In this document: positions 47,312-57,538 of the stretch, one piece after another | How positions within the stretch are numbered: position 1 is the stretch's first letter | How the letters are laid out: the number at the start of each line of letters is the position of its first letter | Assembly (NCBI RefSeq): GCF_030813715.1 | Contig: NZ_JAUSUZ010000001.1 | Span: 1,860,001 to 1,924,000 of the forward strand | Direction: 5' to 3' | Source: Catenuloplanes indicus | GTDB taxonomy: Bacteria; Actinomycetota; Actinomycetes; Mycobacteriales; Micromonosporaceae | DNA: 64,000 bases | Made by a program: the position numbers and the translations under genes | Notes under the pieces: generated by a model | What the model saw: the letters and a program-made list of their open reading frames with translations, nothing else | The model's database searches: none | Told to the model about the DNA's origin: nothing

Positions 47312-48622
47312 GTGACTGCCCGCGAGACAGCAAACATCGACGGCCGCTCGGCTCTTCAGCCGACGCCGGAGGTCTCGCTGTCGCGCCTCGGCGCCGACGC
47401 CCGCTTGGATCAGCTGCTGGAGCGAGCTCGGAAGCTACTGCGTGCGGACACCTCGGCGCTGCTGCTGGTCGACCCGCATGCACGTCAACTGGTCTCCATC
47501 GCCGCCAAAGGCCTCGAGGAGGAGGTCGACGACGGTTTCCGGATCTCGGTCGGACGCGGCTTCGCCGGCCGGGTCGCCGGCGAACGCCAGCCGGTAGCCC
47601 TGGAGAGCGTGAACGCGGACAACGTGCTCCACCCCCTGCTGCTGAAGAAGGGGGTGCGGTCGCTGCTCGGCGTCCCGATCTTCGCCGCCGAGGAAGTCCT
47701 CGGCGTGCTGCACGTCGGCACGCTGACATCACGCGAATTCACCGAGCCGGACGTCGACCTGCTGCAGCTACTCGCCGAACGAGCTAGTGAGATCATCAAA
47801 GCGCGGGCGCGCGGCATCGACGAGACTGCCGCGCTGGCATTGCAGCGCGGGCTGATGCCGAGCCGGATGCCGGAGCTACCCGGTGTGCAGCTTGCCGCCC
47901 GGTATGTTCCCGGTCATCACGCCGGGCTCGGCGGCGACTGGTACGACGTGTTCGTGTTGCCGTCCGGGTGGCTCGGTGTGGTCATCGGCGACGTGTCCGG
48001 TCACGGGCTCACCGCCGCAGTGATCATGGGCCGCCTACGCAGCGCCCTCCGCGCTTATGCCCTCGTCTGCGACGACCCCGCGCAGGCCCTGGCACTGCTC
48101 AACCAGAAGATGCAACATTTCGAGCCTGGCAGTCTCGCCACTGCGCTGTACGCGATGCTGCCCCCCGATCGCGGCAGCATCACCCTGTCGGCCGCCGGTC
48201 ACCTGCCGCCGGTCATGGCCGCACCCGGCGAGCCCGCCGCAATCGTGCCGGTGCTCGTCGATCCGCCGCTCGGCTTCAATGACTCCGACGTTGAGCGCCG
48301 CACGATCACCGTGCCGTTCCCCGATGCCGCGGTGTTCGCGGCGTACACGGACGGCCTCGTGGAGCGCCGGGATGAGATCATCGACACCGGCCTCGCCCGG
48401 CTCGCCGCGGCAATCGAGGCGGACGATGCCGAAGAAGTCTGCCGGAAGGTGATGGCGGCTGTGGGGATGGAACAACCACGTGACGACATCGCGCTGCTGA
48501 CGATGCGCAGAACGGCGAACGACGCCATCAGCAGTCCCGACGAACCGCTCGCAATGAAGCCCGGCCACGATATCCGGCCAGTTCCTGCACGGCAGCGTGT
48601 GCCTGATCCCATCCGGCCATGA
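47312..48622 (+). CDS. GAF-PP2C (SpoIIE/RsbU-type) serine phosphatase
   Basis: This 436-residue protein starts at GTG 47312. The GAF domain (about 25-170, with GRGFAGRVAGERQPVAL and RSLLGVPIFAAEEVLGVLHV) leads to a PP2C-type phosphatase (190-405). The phosphatase has the metal-binding motifs GGDWYDVFVL, VIGDVSGHGLTAAVIM and RDDIALL, plus AAYTDGLVERR. Such proteins dephosphorylate anti-sigma-factor antagonists (RsbV/SpoIIAA type). No antagonist, anti-sigma or sigma gene is in the window. Codons 400-436 look like a poorly conserved tail that overlaps a small opposite-strand ORF. Confidence 0.88.
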   Translation: MTARETANIDGRSALQPTPEVSLSRLGADARLDQLLERARKLLRADTSALLLVDPHARQLVSIAAKGLEEEVDDGFRISVGRGFAGRVAGERQPVALESVNADNVLHPLLLKKGVRSLLGVPIFAAEEVLGVLHVGTLTSREFTEPDVDLLQLLAERASEIIKARARGIDETAALALQRGLMPSRMPELPGVQLAARYVPGHHAGLGGDWYDVFVLPSGWLGVVIGDVSGHGLTAAVIMGRLRSALRAYALVCDDPAQALALLNQKMQHFEPGSLATALYAMLPPDRGSITLSAAGHLPPVMAAPGEPAAIVPVLVDPPLGFNDSDVERRTITVPFPDAAVFAAYTDGLVERRDEIIDTGLARLAAAIEADDAEEVCRKVMAAVGMEQPRDDIALLTMRRTANDAISSPDEPLAMKPGHDIRPVPARQRVPDPIRP

Positions 48623-48743
48623 GGGTGGCGGCAGAAGCCGCAGACAAGCCCACGCGCCGCAACTGGTCGATGATCGTGAGCTGCGCCTCAAGGCATTGTT
48701 TTAAATAGATTGCGATTTGCGCATACTCCATTTCGCCGGGCAT
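48528..48743 (-). CDS. Small helical hypothetical protein
   Basis: A 71-codon frame whose translation (EYAQIAIYLKQCLEAQLTII, DQLRRVGLSAASAATLMAGW) is a plausible two-helix protein. Its start region has only a weak ribosome site. It overlaps the 3' end of the phosphatase gene by 95 bp on the other strand. It is either a real small gene or a by-product of that overlap. Confidence 0.4.
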   Translation of the reverse strand: MPGEMEYAQIAIYLKQCLEAQLTIIDQLRRVGLSAASAATLMAGWDQAHAAVQELAGYRGRASLRAVRRDC

Positions 48744-49023
48744 GACGCTGCCCGGCGGCCAGGCTGACCTGTCCACGCCCTCACGATACGTGCCCATAGG
48801 TCACGTCCCACTGTTTCGCGGAGATCCCGCATCGCCAAAATACCGGACTTGACTCCTCGTGAACCCCCGGTGACGCCCGCAGGTCGCGGTCCGATCGGCG
48901 GACGAGCCACCTGCCTTGGCCGTCGCTCACAACCGAATGGCTACCACGATGCTTCAGGTCTGCACCGTGGCGTATCGATAGTCGCAGAAGCGAGCCATCC
49001 GCAACGCGCAGCCAGGAGAACCT

Positions 49024-49620
49024 ATGCTGCAAAGCCCCACGCTTGATGACCATCGTCCATTGATTCTGATCGCCGAAGGTGACGACGACTTCCGAGAGCT
49101 ATTGGCCCTTCTGGTGCACTCGTGGGAATTTCGGGCCGTCGCCGTTGCCGACGGCCGCGAAGCGGCGGCCGTACTCGACCGCACGCGTCCGGACCTCCTC
49201 ATCACCGAACTCGCGGTTCGCGGCGTCAACGGGTTAGAACTGTGCCGCCTGATCCGCGCTGAACACCGGCTGCGGACCGTTCCGGCCCTCATCATCTCGG
49301 TGCACTCGAGCCCGGACGACATCGAGGCCGGCTACCGGGCCGGCGCCGACGGTTACCTGGTGAAGCCGGTCAGCGTCCACGAGTTGCAGGGCACCCTGCG
49401 CGATCTGATCGAGGACCGTCACGAGGCCGGTGGCGGCCTCGGAACGGGTGACGAAGGCACCCTGCCCTCGATGCCATCATCGATGGTGATGCCCTCGCAG
49501 CTCCGAGGGAGCGTCGATCCGGCCGCCGTCTTTGCTCACCTGGGTAACTCCGCGATCGATTGGATGGCCGAAGGCCGGCGCCGCTCAGGCGGCCGGAGAG
49601 AGCGAAACCTCGCCTGGTAA
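49024..49620 (+). CDS. Receiver-like protein lacking the phospho-acceptor Asp
   Basis: This 198-residue protein starts at ATG 49024 with a CAGGAGAA box upstream. It follows the receiver fold: acidic residues in AEGDDDFRELL, the beta-5 Lys in YLVKPVS, and helix 5. The usual phospho-Asp position, LLITELAVRGVNG, has Glu instead of Asp. A Glu can mimic the phosphorylated state, so the protein may be constitutively on. A 75-residue C-terminal extension, with a PSMPSSMVMPS linker and a basic end, has no recognised domain. The neighbouring kinase at 49755 also has a degenerate catalytic domain. Confidence 0.8.
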   Translation: MLQSPTLDDHRPLILIAEGDDDFRELLALLVHSWEFRAVAVADGREAAAVLDRTRPDLLITELAVRGVNGLELCRLIRAEHRLRTVPALIISVHSSPDDIEAGYRAGADGYLVKPVSVHELQGTLRDLIEDRHEAGGGLGTGDEGTLPSMPSSMVMPSQLRGSVDPAAVFAHLGNSAIDWMAEGRRRSGGRRERNLAW

Positions 49621-49754
49621 TAGCTGTATCGGTTGGGTCCGGCGGGCACGCGTGGTCAGAGGCGCCGGTCCCGGAGCCGGGTCCCTCATCCCATACACGC
49701 GCACGTTTGCCTCATTTCCCGCATACCGTACTTGGCGCACATATCTGTCATAGT

Positions 49755-50951
49755 GTGACCTCTGTGCCGGAGTTCTTGGGCCGGTGGCGCCGAGCTGTGC
49801 TAGCCGACGGGCCCCGTGCGTCTGCCCGGCAGGCCGCCATGCTGTTCGCGTTCTCCGGTCTGCTAGGTTTCGTCGGCCTCGCATCCGGCTCGGGCGACGC
49901 GGCGATGCTGTGGGTCGTCATCGTCGCCGATGTCGTCGTAGCGGCAGCCGCCCTGATACTGCCCTGGCAGCGCTGGCACTCGCTGGCTCCGGCGCTGCTG
50001 AGCCTGCCGGCACTTGCGATCCTGGCGCTGTCGACATGGGCCTTCGGCGGTATCGCGGCAGGGACCGGGCCGTTCTTCGTGGTGCTCTTCGGCTGGGTAG
50101 GGCTGCGTTTTCCCCGCTGGACGGCAGGCCTGCTGGTGGTGCCCGCCGCGGTCGCCTATGTCGTTCCGCTCGTCGCAGCGGGTCAGCCCGCCCAGGTGAT
50201 CAGCAGCGTCGTGCTGCTGATCCCGGTGGGGTGGGGGATCGCCGTTCTGATCGCCGAGCAGCAACGGGCGCAGCGGGTGGCGTACCAACGCCTGGAGCAG
50301 CTGGAGCGGCGGCGCGCGGACGTGGCCGCCGCGCTGGCGCACGACGTGCGGTCGCCGCTCAACAGCATCCAGCTGGTGCTGGAGACCGTCCGGGACGAAC
50401 AGCTGGCGAGCGATGAGCGGACACGCTTTCTGGATGCCGCCTCCCGCCAGGTGGAACGGGTGGTAGCTCTGTCCGAATATCTGCTGGACGTGGACATGCT
50501 GGACCAGAGCGGGCAGATGCGGCTCGCGCGTCAGCCGATGCCGCTGCGCCCAGCGTGTCTGGCCGCGATGGAATTCGTCGATAGTGCCCAGATCTCTCTC
50601 GTCGTCGGGGAGGACCTCACCGTCTTCGCCGATCCACAACGACTCCAGCAGATGCTGGTCAGTCTGTTGATCAATGCGCTGCGTCAGGGACGCGGGCCCG
50701 TGACGGTCTCGGCGTACGGCGACGCTGCCAAGACCCACATTCGGGTGTGTCACCAGGGCACCACAACCGCGGATGAACGGCCTGCCGAGGCGATCCGCCC
50801 GGAGAAACGCCCGCCGGTCGCGCCCGAAGCGCGCCGGCCGAGCATGTCGATCGCCCGGCAGCTCGCACAGGCTCACGGAGGGGATCTGCGATATGAACTC
50901 GGCACCGCCGGTGGGTGCTACATCGTTCACCTGCCAGGACTTCCCCGCTGA
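49755..50951 (+). CDS. Membrane histidine kinase with degenerate ATP-binding domain
   Basis: This protein of about 398 residues starts at GTG 49755, or at GTG 49764 if leaderless; a -10-like CATAGT lies just upstream. Five or so membrane segments fill residues 25-165. The HisKA region is intact (AAALAHDVRSPLNSIQLVLE). In the HATPase_c region the N-box Asn is present (SLLINALRQG). The DxGxG G1 box is replaced by CHQGTTTADERP, and G2 reads PSMSIARQLAQAHGG without the GxGLGL loop. ATP binding is therefore doubtful, and it may work as a phosphotransfer or regulatory partner. Confidence 0.8.
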   Translation: MTSVPEFLGRWRRAVLADGPRASARQAAMLFAFSGLLGFVGLASGSGDAAMLWVVIVADVVVAAAALILPWQRWHSLAPALLSLPALAILALSTWAFGGIAAGTGPFFVVLFGWVGLRFPRWTAGLLVVPAAVAYVVPLVAAGQPAQVISSVVLLIPVGWGIAVLIAEQQRAQRVAYQRLEQLERRRADVAAALAHDVRSPLNSIQLVLETVRDEQLASDERTRFLDAASRQVERVVALSEYLLDVDMLDQSGQMRLARQPMPLRPACLAAMEFVDSAQISLVVGEDLTVFADPQRLQQMLVSLLINALRQGRGPVTVSAYGDAAKTHIRVCHQGTTTADERPAEAIRPEKRPPVAPEARRPSMSIARQLAQAHGGDLRYELGTAGGCYIVHLPGLPR

Positions 50952-51332
50952 CCAGCCGGACACCGAACACCGCTCGCGGACGACGTGGCCAATGCGCCGC
51001 ACGGCGGATGCAGCCAACTCGACCAGCGCAGAAGCTGCCGGGGCGTGGATGCCGCCGTGGCCGGACGGCTCGAGCGCTTGCGCCTACAGGAAGACGCGCG
51101 GTGCTGCGCGATTTAGTCCTTGGCATGCCGACATACTCGGCAGCCGGGCGGACATCGGCCGACGCGTCACCGCACCAGGGCGTCAGCGAGACGGTGCCGG
51201 CGTGAGCGTCCGCCGGCCGTGATCCCGCCTGTTGTGTACCTGATCGGCTGAGCCGCATCACATCACGAGCAGAACTCCTCAGCAGCGACGCGGAAACGCC
51301 GATAGGAGCACGGCAGTGACAGAGGCGACGAG
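50952..51332. other. Intergenic region before the hybrid kinase
   Basis: About 380 bp without a convincing gene on either strand. It must hold the promoter of the hybrid kinase. Confidence 0.45.
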
Positions 51333-54131
51333 GTGCCTGGCGTGGGATCGAAGAACCTGACTGCAGCAGGCGGCGTGCCGACCTCGGAGACCTGGAGGTG
51401 GACGTTAGGTCGCCTGCTGACCGTCGGGTGTCTGCTGACCATCGGGCCGCTGCTGCTGGTCACCACCGTCTCCTACGCGCGCATCACCACCCTGCTCGCA
51501 GATCGTGAGCGCATGGACCACAGCTATCACATCCTCGCGACGCTCAGCGAGTTACGGCACGAGCTGCAGGACGCCGAGCGCGGGCAACGCGGATACATCA
51601 TCACCGGCGAACCCGACTATCTGCGGCCTTATCAGGAGGCGATCGGTAAGATCGACGCCACTTTGAGCGACCTGCAGTCACTGTATGCCACCAGTACCCA
51701 GCAGGCGGATACCCTGCGATCCCTACGTCAGTCCATCGACGACAAGCGGGTGGAACTGGCCCGTACCATTGCCCTGCGGCAGGAGTCGGGCTTCGCCGCA
51801 GCACAGAGCATCGTGGCCACCGGTCAAGGCGCGAAGGTCATGGAACGCATCGAGGCGCGGTTGACGGCAATGAGCCAGCAGGAGCAGCGTCTGCTGACCG
51901 CGGGCGAGAGCGCCACCCGACGGCAGGCCCGGCAGACGACACTTTTCATCAGCTACGGCACGGCCGTCGCCGCCCTGGTCGCCGCCGTCGGCGCGGTGTG
52001 GGCAAGCCGCAAGATCACCCGGCCGATCCGGGAGGTCACCGTCGTGGCACGTCAGATCACCGCGGGCGACCTGAGCCGCCGGGCACCGGTCCGTGGGCCG
52101 GCTGAGGTCGCCGAGATGGCCGCCGCGGTGAACGCCTCGACCGCAGCGGTCGTCAGAGCGCGCGACGACGCCGTCGCCGCCGAGGCGGCCACAGCGGCCT
52201 TCCTCGCCACCATGAGCCATGAGATCCGCACACCCATGAACGCCGTGATCGGCATGACCGGGCTGCTGCTGGACACCGAGCTGACCCGCCAGCAACGCGA
52301 CTTCGTCGACACCGTCCGCGACAGCGGCGAGGCTCTGCTGGTCATCATCAACGACATCCTGGACTTCTCCAAGATCGAGGCCGGTCAGCTCGAGCTGGAG
52401 GACGCCGCCTTCTCCCTGCCTGACTGCATCGACGGCGCGCTCGCACTCGTCGCGGTACCGGCAGCCGCCAAGGGTCTCGAACTCGTCAGCCACATCGACC
52501 GATCATGTCCCACCGTCGTCTGCGGCGACGTGACCCGGCTGCGTCAGATCGTCGCTAACCTGCTCTCCAACGCGGTGAAATTCACCAGCGACGGAGAGAT
52601 CGTCGTATCGGTCACCGCCGAACCCGCCGGCACCGGCGAAGCGATCCATCTGCGCGTCGACGTCCGCGACACCGGCATCGGTATCCCCGCGGACCGCCTG
52701 GAACGGCTGTTCCGGCCTTTCACCCAGGCCGACACCTCGACCACCAGGGAATATGGCGGCACCGGTCTCGGCCTGGCCATCAGCCGCCGCCTCGCCCACG
52801 CGATGGGCGGCACGCTCACGGTCACCAGCACCGAAGCCGCCGGCTCGACCTTCTCCCTCACCGTCCTGGTGCGCCCCCACCCGGAAACAACTGACACCGC
52901 GCAAACCAACGGTCCGTTGTACGGGCAGGAGGTGCTCATCGTCGAGGACAACGCCAGCGCACGCGAGGCACTGGACGCCCAGCTGACTGCGTGGGGACTC
53001 CGATGCACAGCTGTCGCGACCCCGTCTGCCGCGTTCGACGCAATCGACAGCAGAGACGACCTGCGCGTCGTGCTCATCGATCACACCCTTCCCGGCATCA
53101 ACGGCGTGGACCTGGCCGCGATCCTCCGTGAACGTCATCCGGCGGAGGACCTGCCGCTCGTGCTGCTCACCAGCGTCAACATCCAGCCCAGCTCGGACGA
53201 ACGCCAACGCTTCAACGCCGTCCTGACGAAACCCACTCGTTCCTCGACGCTGCACACCACGCTGATGCGCCTCCTCAGCCCGGCCACGGACGTACCGGCC
53301 GACACCACCGACGAGCCGAGCACGAACCCCCGATCGCCGCTGAGAATCCTCTTGGCCGAGGACAACCAGGTCAACCAACGAGTCGCCAAGCTCATGCTCG
53401 CCAAACTCGGGCACCGCGTGGACACCGTCGCCGACGGCGCCGAAGCGGTGCACGCCGTACACCGGGCCCCCTACGACGTCGTCCTCATGGACATGCGCAT
53501 GCCCGTCCTCGACGGCCTCGCCGCCACCCGCATCATCCGGGCCGAACTACCCGCCGACCGGCAACCGCACATCATCGCCATGACCGCCAACGCGCTCGCC
53601 GAAGACCGCGCCCAATGCCTTGCCGCCGGCATGGACGGCTATCTCGCCAAACCCGTCCGCGCGGCGGAACTCAGCGCCGCGCTCGCTCCCCTGCTCCGGG
53701 ATGCGCCCCCGCCACCGGACACGGACGTGCGCAACAGCGCCGACGACCCACAGCACGCTCATACCAGTACGGACGCCGGCATTCGCGAACGCCTCCGCGA
53801 CATCACCGGACCCAACCCACCGGCCGAAGAACGCGCACTGATGGCTCGCCTCCTGACAACGTTCCCCGCCAAGACACGTGCGGGAATGGACAAGGTGGAA
53901 GCGGCACTGGCCAGCGGTGATACCGCCGCGGTACGCGACGTCGCCCACGGCCTCAAGGGCTCGGCGCTCAATGTAGGGCTGAGGGACCTCGCGAAGCTGT
54001 TCGCCGCGATCGAGGACCATAGGAACGACAGTAGCGAGTCCGAGGTACACGAGCTCCTCGACGCATGCCAGGAGACGCTGGCCGACGCGGTTCCGGTCCT
54101 GGAGCAAATCGCCGGCGACTACTTGCCGTAG
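51333..54131 (+). CDS. Hybrid histidine kinase: CHASE3-HAMP-HisKA-HATPase-REC-REC-Hpt
   Basis: This 932-residue phosphorelay protein starts at GTG 51333. A membrane segment (25-47) precedes a CHASE3 sensor region (55-190, with [21 protein letters not shown]), a second membrane segment and a HAMP linker ([19 protein letters not shown]). HisKA is [18 protein letters not shown], and HATPase_c has [17 protein letters not shown] and [13 protein letters not shown]. The two receivers have phospho-Asp in [13 protein letters not shown] and [13 protein letters not shown], each with its Lys (LTKPT, LAKPV). A C-terminal Hpt domain carries His in [13 protein letters not shown]. All relay residues are intact, so this is the one complete multistep relay in the window. 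Confidence 0.92.
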   Translation: MPGVGSKNLTAAGGVPTSETWRWTLGRLLTVGCLLTIGPLLLVTTVSYARITTLLADRERMDHSYHILATLSELRHELQDAERGQRGYIITGEPDYLRPYQEAIGKIDATLSDLQSLYATSTQQADTLRSLRQSIDDKRVELARTIALRQESGFAAAQSIVATGQGAKVMERIEARLTAMSQQEQRLLTAGESATRRQARQTTLFISYGTAVAALVAAVGAVWASRKITRPIREVTVVARQITAGDLSRRAPVRGPAEVAEMAAAVNASTAAVVRARDDAVAAEAATAAFLATMSHEIRTPMNAVIGMTGLLLDTELTRQQRDFVDTVRDSGEALLVIINDILDFSKIEAGQLELEDAAFSLPDCIDGALALVAVPAAAKGLELVSHIDRSCPTVVCGDVTRLRQIVANLLSNAVKFTSDGEIVVSVTAEPAGTGEAIHLRVDVRDTGIGIPADRLERLFRPFTQADTSTTREYGGTGLGLAISRRLAHAMGGTLTVTSTEAAGSTFSLTVLVRPHPETTDTAQTNGPLYGQEVLIVEDNASAREALDAQLTAWGLRCTAVATPSAAFDAIDSRDDLRVVLIDHTLPGINGVDLAAILRERHPAEDLPLVLLTSVNIQPSSDERQRFNAVLTKPTRSSTLHTTLMRLLSPATDVPADTTDEPSTNPRSPLRILLAEDNQVNQRVAKLMLAKLGHRVDTVADGAEAVHAVHRAPYDVVLMDMRMPVLDGLAATRIIRAELPADRQPHIIAMTANALAEDRAQCLAAGMDGYLAKPVRAAELSAALAPLLRDAPPPPDTDVRNSADDPQHAHTSTDAGIRERLRDITGPNPPAEERALMARLLTTFPAKTRAGMDKVEAALASGDTAAVRDVAHGLKGSALNVGLRDLAKLFAAIEDHRNDSSESEVHELLDACQETLADAVPVLEQIAGDYLP

Positions 54132-54209
54132 CGCTACGTGCCATCGGCGGCACCCATCCCGGCCACCGGAGCAAGCGCCAGCCAACAGTAAGCGTGGTCA
54201 GCATGCCTC

Positions 54210-54401
54210 ATGCGATTAACCACGGTGAACCCTGCTGCCATCATTTCTTTTGCCAGAGGCAGCCCACAGGAGATCATTGACAAGCTCATACGTCAGCGAG
54301 AACTGCTCGGCGGCTACGACCGGTTCATGGCCCAGATCGACCTCGGCGGTCTGCCAAGTGAGGAATCCGGTCCACGAACCATCCGCTCTCATGGCTGGTG
54401 A
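54210..54401 (+). pseudogene. C-terminal relic of an LLM-type flavin-dependent oxidoreductase
   Basis: The segment ARGSPQEIIDKLIRQREL followed by GGYDRFMAQIDLGGLP is the C-terminal signature of luciferase-like monooxygenases (GSPeeVaeKi...diDlGGlP). Only about 45 codons remain and the rest of the gene is absent. Confidence 0.6.
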
Positions 54402-54564
54402 GGAATTGGACGGTACCGGCCAGGTGACGCAGACTGGGGCCGATGCTCATGCACATAGGAAGTGCTCCTTGGGTGCGAGACCGGACCCTCGATCGGGTGG
54501 ACGGTCCCGACTGCGGATAGCGGCGCATCACAGATCAGCGGCGTCGTAGGCGCCGGGTGCGTGC

Positions 54565-54993
54565 TCATGCGCCGAGGGCGGCCGGCAGGCGAGCGTTGTC
54601 GGGGATGCACCATACCTGGGCCGGCCATCTGCTGTCGTGCTCGTCCGGGGCGCACGGGACGACGTCCACCAGATCTTTGCGGTTGTGGTCCGCGGCGATG
54701 ACGCACCGCGCGGGCTCGTCGGTGGTCTCGATCCGGAAGGTCCGCCACTGCTGATCATCTGGATCGGAGGGCAGCGGCAGCGCAGCGGCGGCCGCGCCCG
54801 CCGTGCGCAGCATCCAATCAGGCGCGTCATCGCAGGCGGTCTGCACAGCGCGTTCGCCGGCTATGCCGAGGCATCGGCCGCTGAAGGCGAACTGCAGCCG
54901 ATACGTCGCGCGCTCAGATCCGGGTGAAGCGATCACCTGTTGTTCCGGCACTCGGTACGGCCACTCCTGGCACTGCTCCTGGATGATCTGCAC
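54565..54993 (-). pseudogene. Fragment resembling a ricin-type beta-trefoil protein
   Basis: A 142-codon frame with a GRCLGIAG-x-RAVQTACDD segment and a DWMLR segment recalls Q-x-W-type beta-trefoil repeats. A second half has FRIETTDEPARCVIAA and QVWCIP. No signal peptide or full repeat set is present and a stop lies just upstream, so it is probably a remnant. Identification is weak. Confidence 0.35.
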
Positions 54994-55241
54994 GCCGTCG
55001 CGCAGCCCGTCCTCGCCCGCCTCTGTTGACGCTCAGCTAATTCCTCTGGCTTGCGCTCACCTAATGGGACTGGTCATGTCACTTGTCGGTGGCAGCATGC
55101 TGGGGGCGTGCGCGTGGTCAGGGGAGTCTCGGTTTCGGCCCACCCAGGATGCGGCGGCCAGGGTGAGGGCGGCCAAGGCCGTTGAAGAAGCCCGTCTCCG
55201 TGCGTCGTTCGGCAGACTGGCTTTGGGCGCGTCGTTCAGCC

Positions 55242-56918
55242 TCATTCGGTTGGTGATTTGGTGGGTAGGTGAATGGTGAAGGTGGTGCCCGGGCCTGTGT
55301 GTTCGCCTAGGGTGATGGTGCCGTGGTGGCGGTCGATGATGGTGCGGGTGATGATCAGTCCGAGGCCGGTGCCGGGTATTCGCCGCTCGAGGGCGGTGGA
55401 TGCGCGGTAGAAGCGGCGGAACAGCCGGGGGCGTTCGTCGGGTGGGATCCCGATGCCGGTGTCGGCTACTGACCAGGTGATCCATTGCTGACCGCTCGCG
55501 TCGGGGACCGCGTCGGCGGTGGCGGTGATGGTGATGGTGCCGCCGTTTGGGGTGTACTTGATGGCGTTGGTGAGCAGGTTATCGGCGACTTGTCGGAGCC
55601 GGTCGGCGTCGGCGTGCATTGGCAGCGCGGTAGGGACATCGACGGTGATAGCGAGGCCTTTGTGTTCGGCTTGCCGGGCGAGGGCCTCGTGGCAGGCGGT
55701 GATGACCTCGCGAAGGTCGGTGGCGGTGGGGGTGATGCTGATGTGGCCTGCTTCGAGGCGGGCCAGGTCGAGTAGGTCCTGCGACATGACGGTGAGTCGT
55801 CCGGCGCTGCGGGCGATGACGTTGAGGGTCGTCTTGAGTTCGTCGGGGCTGAGGGTGTCCAGGTCATCGAACTCGCCCAGAGCAGCGGTGATGACCGACA
55901 GCGGGTTGCGTAGTTCATGCGTTACCAGTGCGATGAATTCGTCCTTAGTGCGGGCGAGTTCGACGGTGAGTTCCTCGGCGCGGCGCCGTTCCCAGTACTG
56001 GCCGATTTGCGCGGCCAGGCCGGTGAGGAGGCTGACCAGTGTGTCCTCGGGGTCTTCGGCCCGGTCTCCGTAGACGCACAACGCGCCCAGCCGATGGCTC
56101 CCACTGGCGATCGGCACGCCGACAGCTACGTGCAGGCCGGCCTGTGCCGCAGCTCGTGACCGTGGGGAGACTGTGTCGGCGGCCAAGTCGGGGATCCACC
56201 ATGGCCGGTTGGTCTGATGCACGCGGCCGGGGAGTGCGACACCGAGTTCCAACTCATCAAGGGCGAAACGGCCGAGCACTTGTCTCGGGCCGCTGTGCCG
56301 GGCCGCGCAGTACAGCAACTGTCGGGCCTCGTCGGCGAGCCACAGCTCCGCGACCGGCCATCCCATCGTCACTCCGAGCGCTTCGACGACCCGGGCGGCG
56401 GCGGCTTTCGAGGAGCCGGCCTCGGCGAGACCACGGGCCACTGCCTGCTCAACCGCACCGAACCGGGCTGCTCGCTGAACGATCGTTATGTCCCGGGCGA
56501 AGATGTGAAGAATTGGCCCTGCGGGCCCGGTGGTGACGGCCAGGCTCACCTCGATGGGGAACTCGTGACCGTCGGCATGCCGGACCACTCGTTGCAGCCG
56601 GCGTCCGGCAACAGGTTGGCCGCCGGCGGCCAACCTGGCCAGGGTCTGCTGGAAGGCCGTCGCGTACCGCTGCGACACGATCAGCTCGTCCAGCGTGCGC
56701 CCGCACGCCTGGGCCCGCGAGTAACCGAAGGTCGACTCGGCCGCCGGGTTCCAGCCGACCACCCGACCTGCCGCATCGATCGCCACATAGGCCTCGACCG
56801 CGGCGGCCAGCAGGTGTTGCGGGTCACCCACTTTCGCCCGGTCGCAGAACACTGCCGTCGGCGCCGACCGGTGCGTCGCGGGTGGCTCCAAAGCGTCGGA
56901 ATGCAGGTCGGAGGGCAT
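55242..56918 (-). CDS. PAS-GAF sensor histidine kinase
   Basis: This 558-residue soluble kinase has PAS (35-150, with AYVAIDAAGRVVGWNPAAE) and GAF (155-320, with LHVAVGVPIASGSHRLGALC) domains. HisKA is FIALVTHELRNPLSVI. HATPase_c has NLLTNAIKYT, DTGIGIP and GTGLGLIITRTII. It is intact and is the last member of the signalling array, facing the hybrid kinase across about 1.1 kb of decayed sequence. No regulator gene is adjacent. Confidence 0.88.
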   Translation of the reverse strand: MPSDLHSDALEPPATHRSAPTAVFCDRAKVGDPQHLLAAAVEAYVAIDAAGRVVGWNPAAESTFGYSRAQACGRTLDELIVSQRYATAFQQTLARLAAGGQPVAGRRLQRVVRHADGHEFPIEVSLAVTTGPAGPILHIFARDITIVQRAARFGAVEQAVARGLAEAGSSKAAAARVVEALGVTMGWPVAELWLADEARQLLYCAARHSGPRQVLGRFALDELELGVALPGRVHQTNRPWWIPDLAADTVSPRSRAAAQAGLHVAVGVPIASGSHRLGALCVYGDRAEDPEDTLVSLLTGLAAQIGQYWERRRAEELTVELARTKDEFIALVTHELRNPLSVITAALGEFDDLDTLSPDELKTTLNVIARSAGRLTVMSQDLLDLARLEAGHISITPTATDLREVITACHEALARQAEHKGLAITVDVPTALPMHADADRLRQVADNLLTNAIKYTPNGGTITITATADAVPDASGQQWITWSVADTGIGIPPDERPRLFRRFYRASTALERRIPGTGLGLIITRTIIDRHHGTITLGEHTGPGTTFTIHLPTKSPTE

Positions 56919-57447
56919 GGCAGCCTACCTTCGTGTTAACTCTGGCACTCCGGGTGAACGCGATCAGTCCCCGGCCGGCAAACGGCGAACGGCAGAGGAT
57001 CACCGCGGCGTTGTGGACGCTATACCCTGCCGGTTGCACCGACCCGGCAATCACCGATGTGCTGACCCCTACGCCAAACATCTGAACATCTACCCACGGC
57101 CGGGGGCCCGAACTGTTGCTGTGTCGGAAGCGCGCCGGGGTGTGTGGGTCCGTAACGCGAACGGGCACAGCTCCGCGCGGTGATTGCGACGATGTCAGCT
57201 GGGTTCTGGCCCCGGGCAGGCGTTGGGCGCCAACCGGCGCTGTGATCGCCTGGCTACGACGGTTGTATCTCGCACCGTCGTAGCCAATCGCCTGAAACTC
57301 GGAAACCTCGAGCCAGGACTGAGCGCCGCGGTGAGATCTCCCGAGGCCGCTGGGCACGGGAGGCTCCATTCCGGCTCAAGTAATGGGACCGGTGGAGGCG
57401 CCGGTCGGTCGCGGTTTGCCGGGCCATTTTCGGGGTAAGCGGACGGG
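56919..57447. other. Intergenic region with a lox-like palindrome
   Basis: About 0.5 kb with no recognisable gene. It contains the promoter of the PAS-GAF kinase and a 12-10-12 palindrome flanked by 8-bp direct repeats. Confidence 0.5.
57252..57285. repeat. 34-bp palindrome (12-bp arms, 10-bp spacer) with flanking 8-bp direct repeats
   Basis: GGCTACGACGGT and ACCGTCGTAGCC are perfect inverted arms around TGTATCTCGC. ATCGCCTG occurs at 57245-57252 and again at 57287-57294. No T-run follows, which disfavours a simple terminator. Confidence 0.7.
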
Positions 57448-57538
57448 GTGGATGAGGATCAGTCGCGGTCGAGTTGGTTGAGCGCAGAGACGCTGTGGGC
57501 TTGACCCGTTTTGACGGACAGGGTTGATGAGTTGATCT

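Noticed and set aside
54120-54140. CGTAGCGCTACG palindrome at the hybrid kinase stop
   Set aside because: Twelve bases of GC-rich palindrome without a T-run are expected by chance in this genome.
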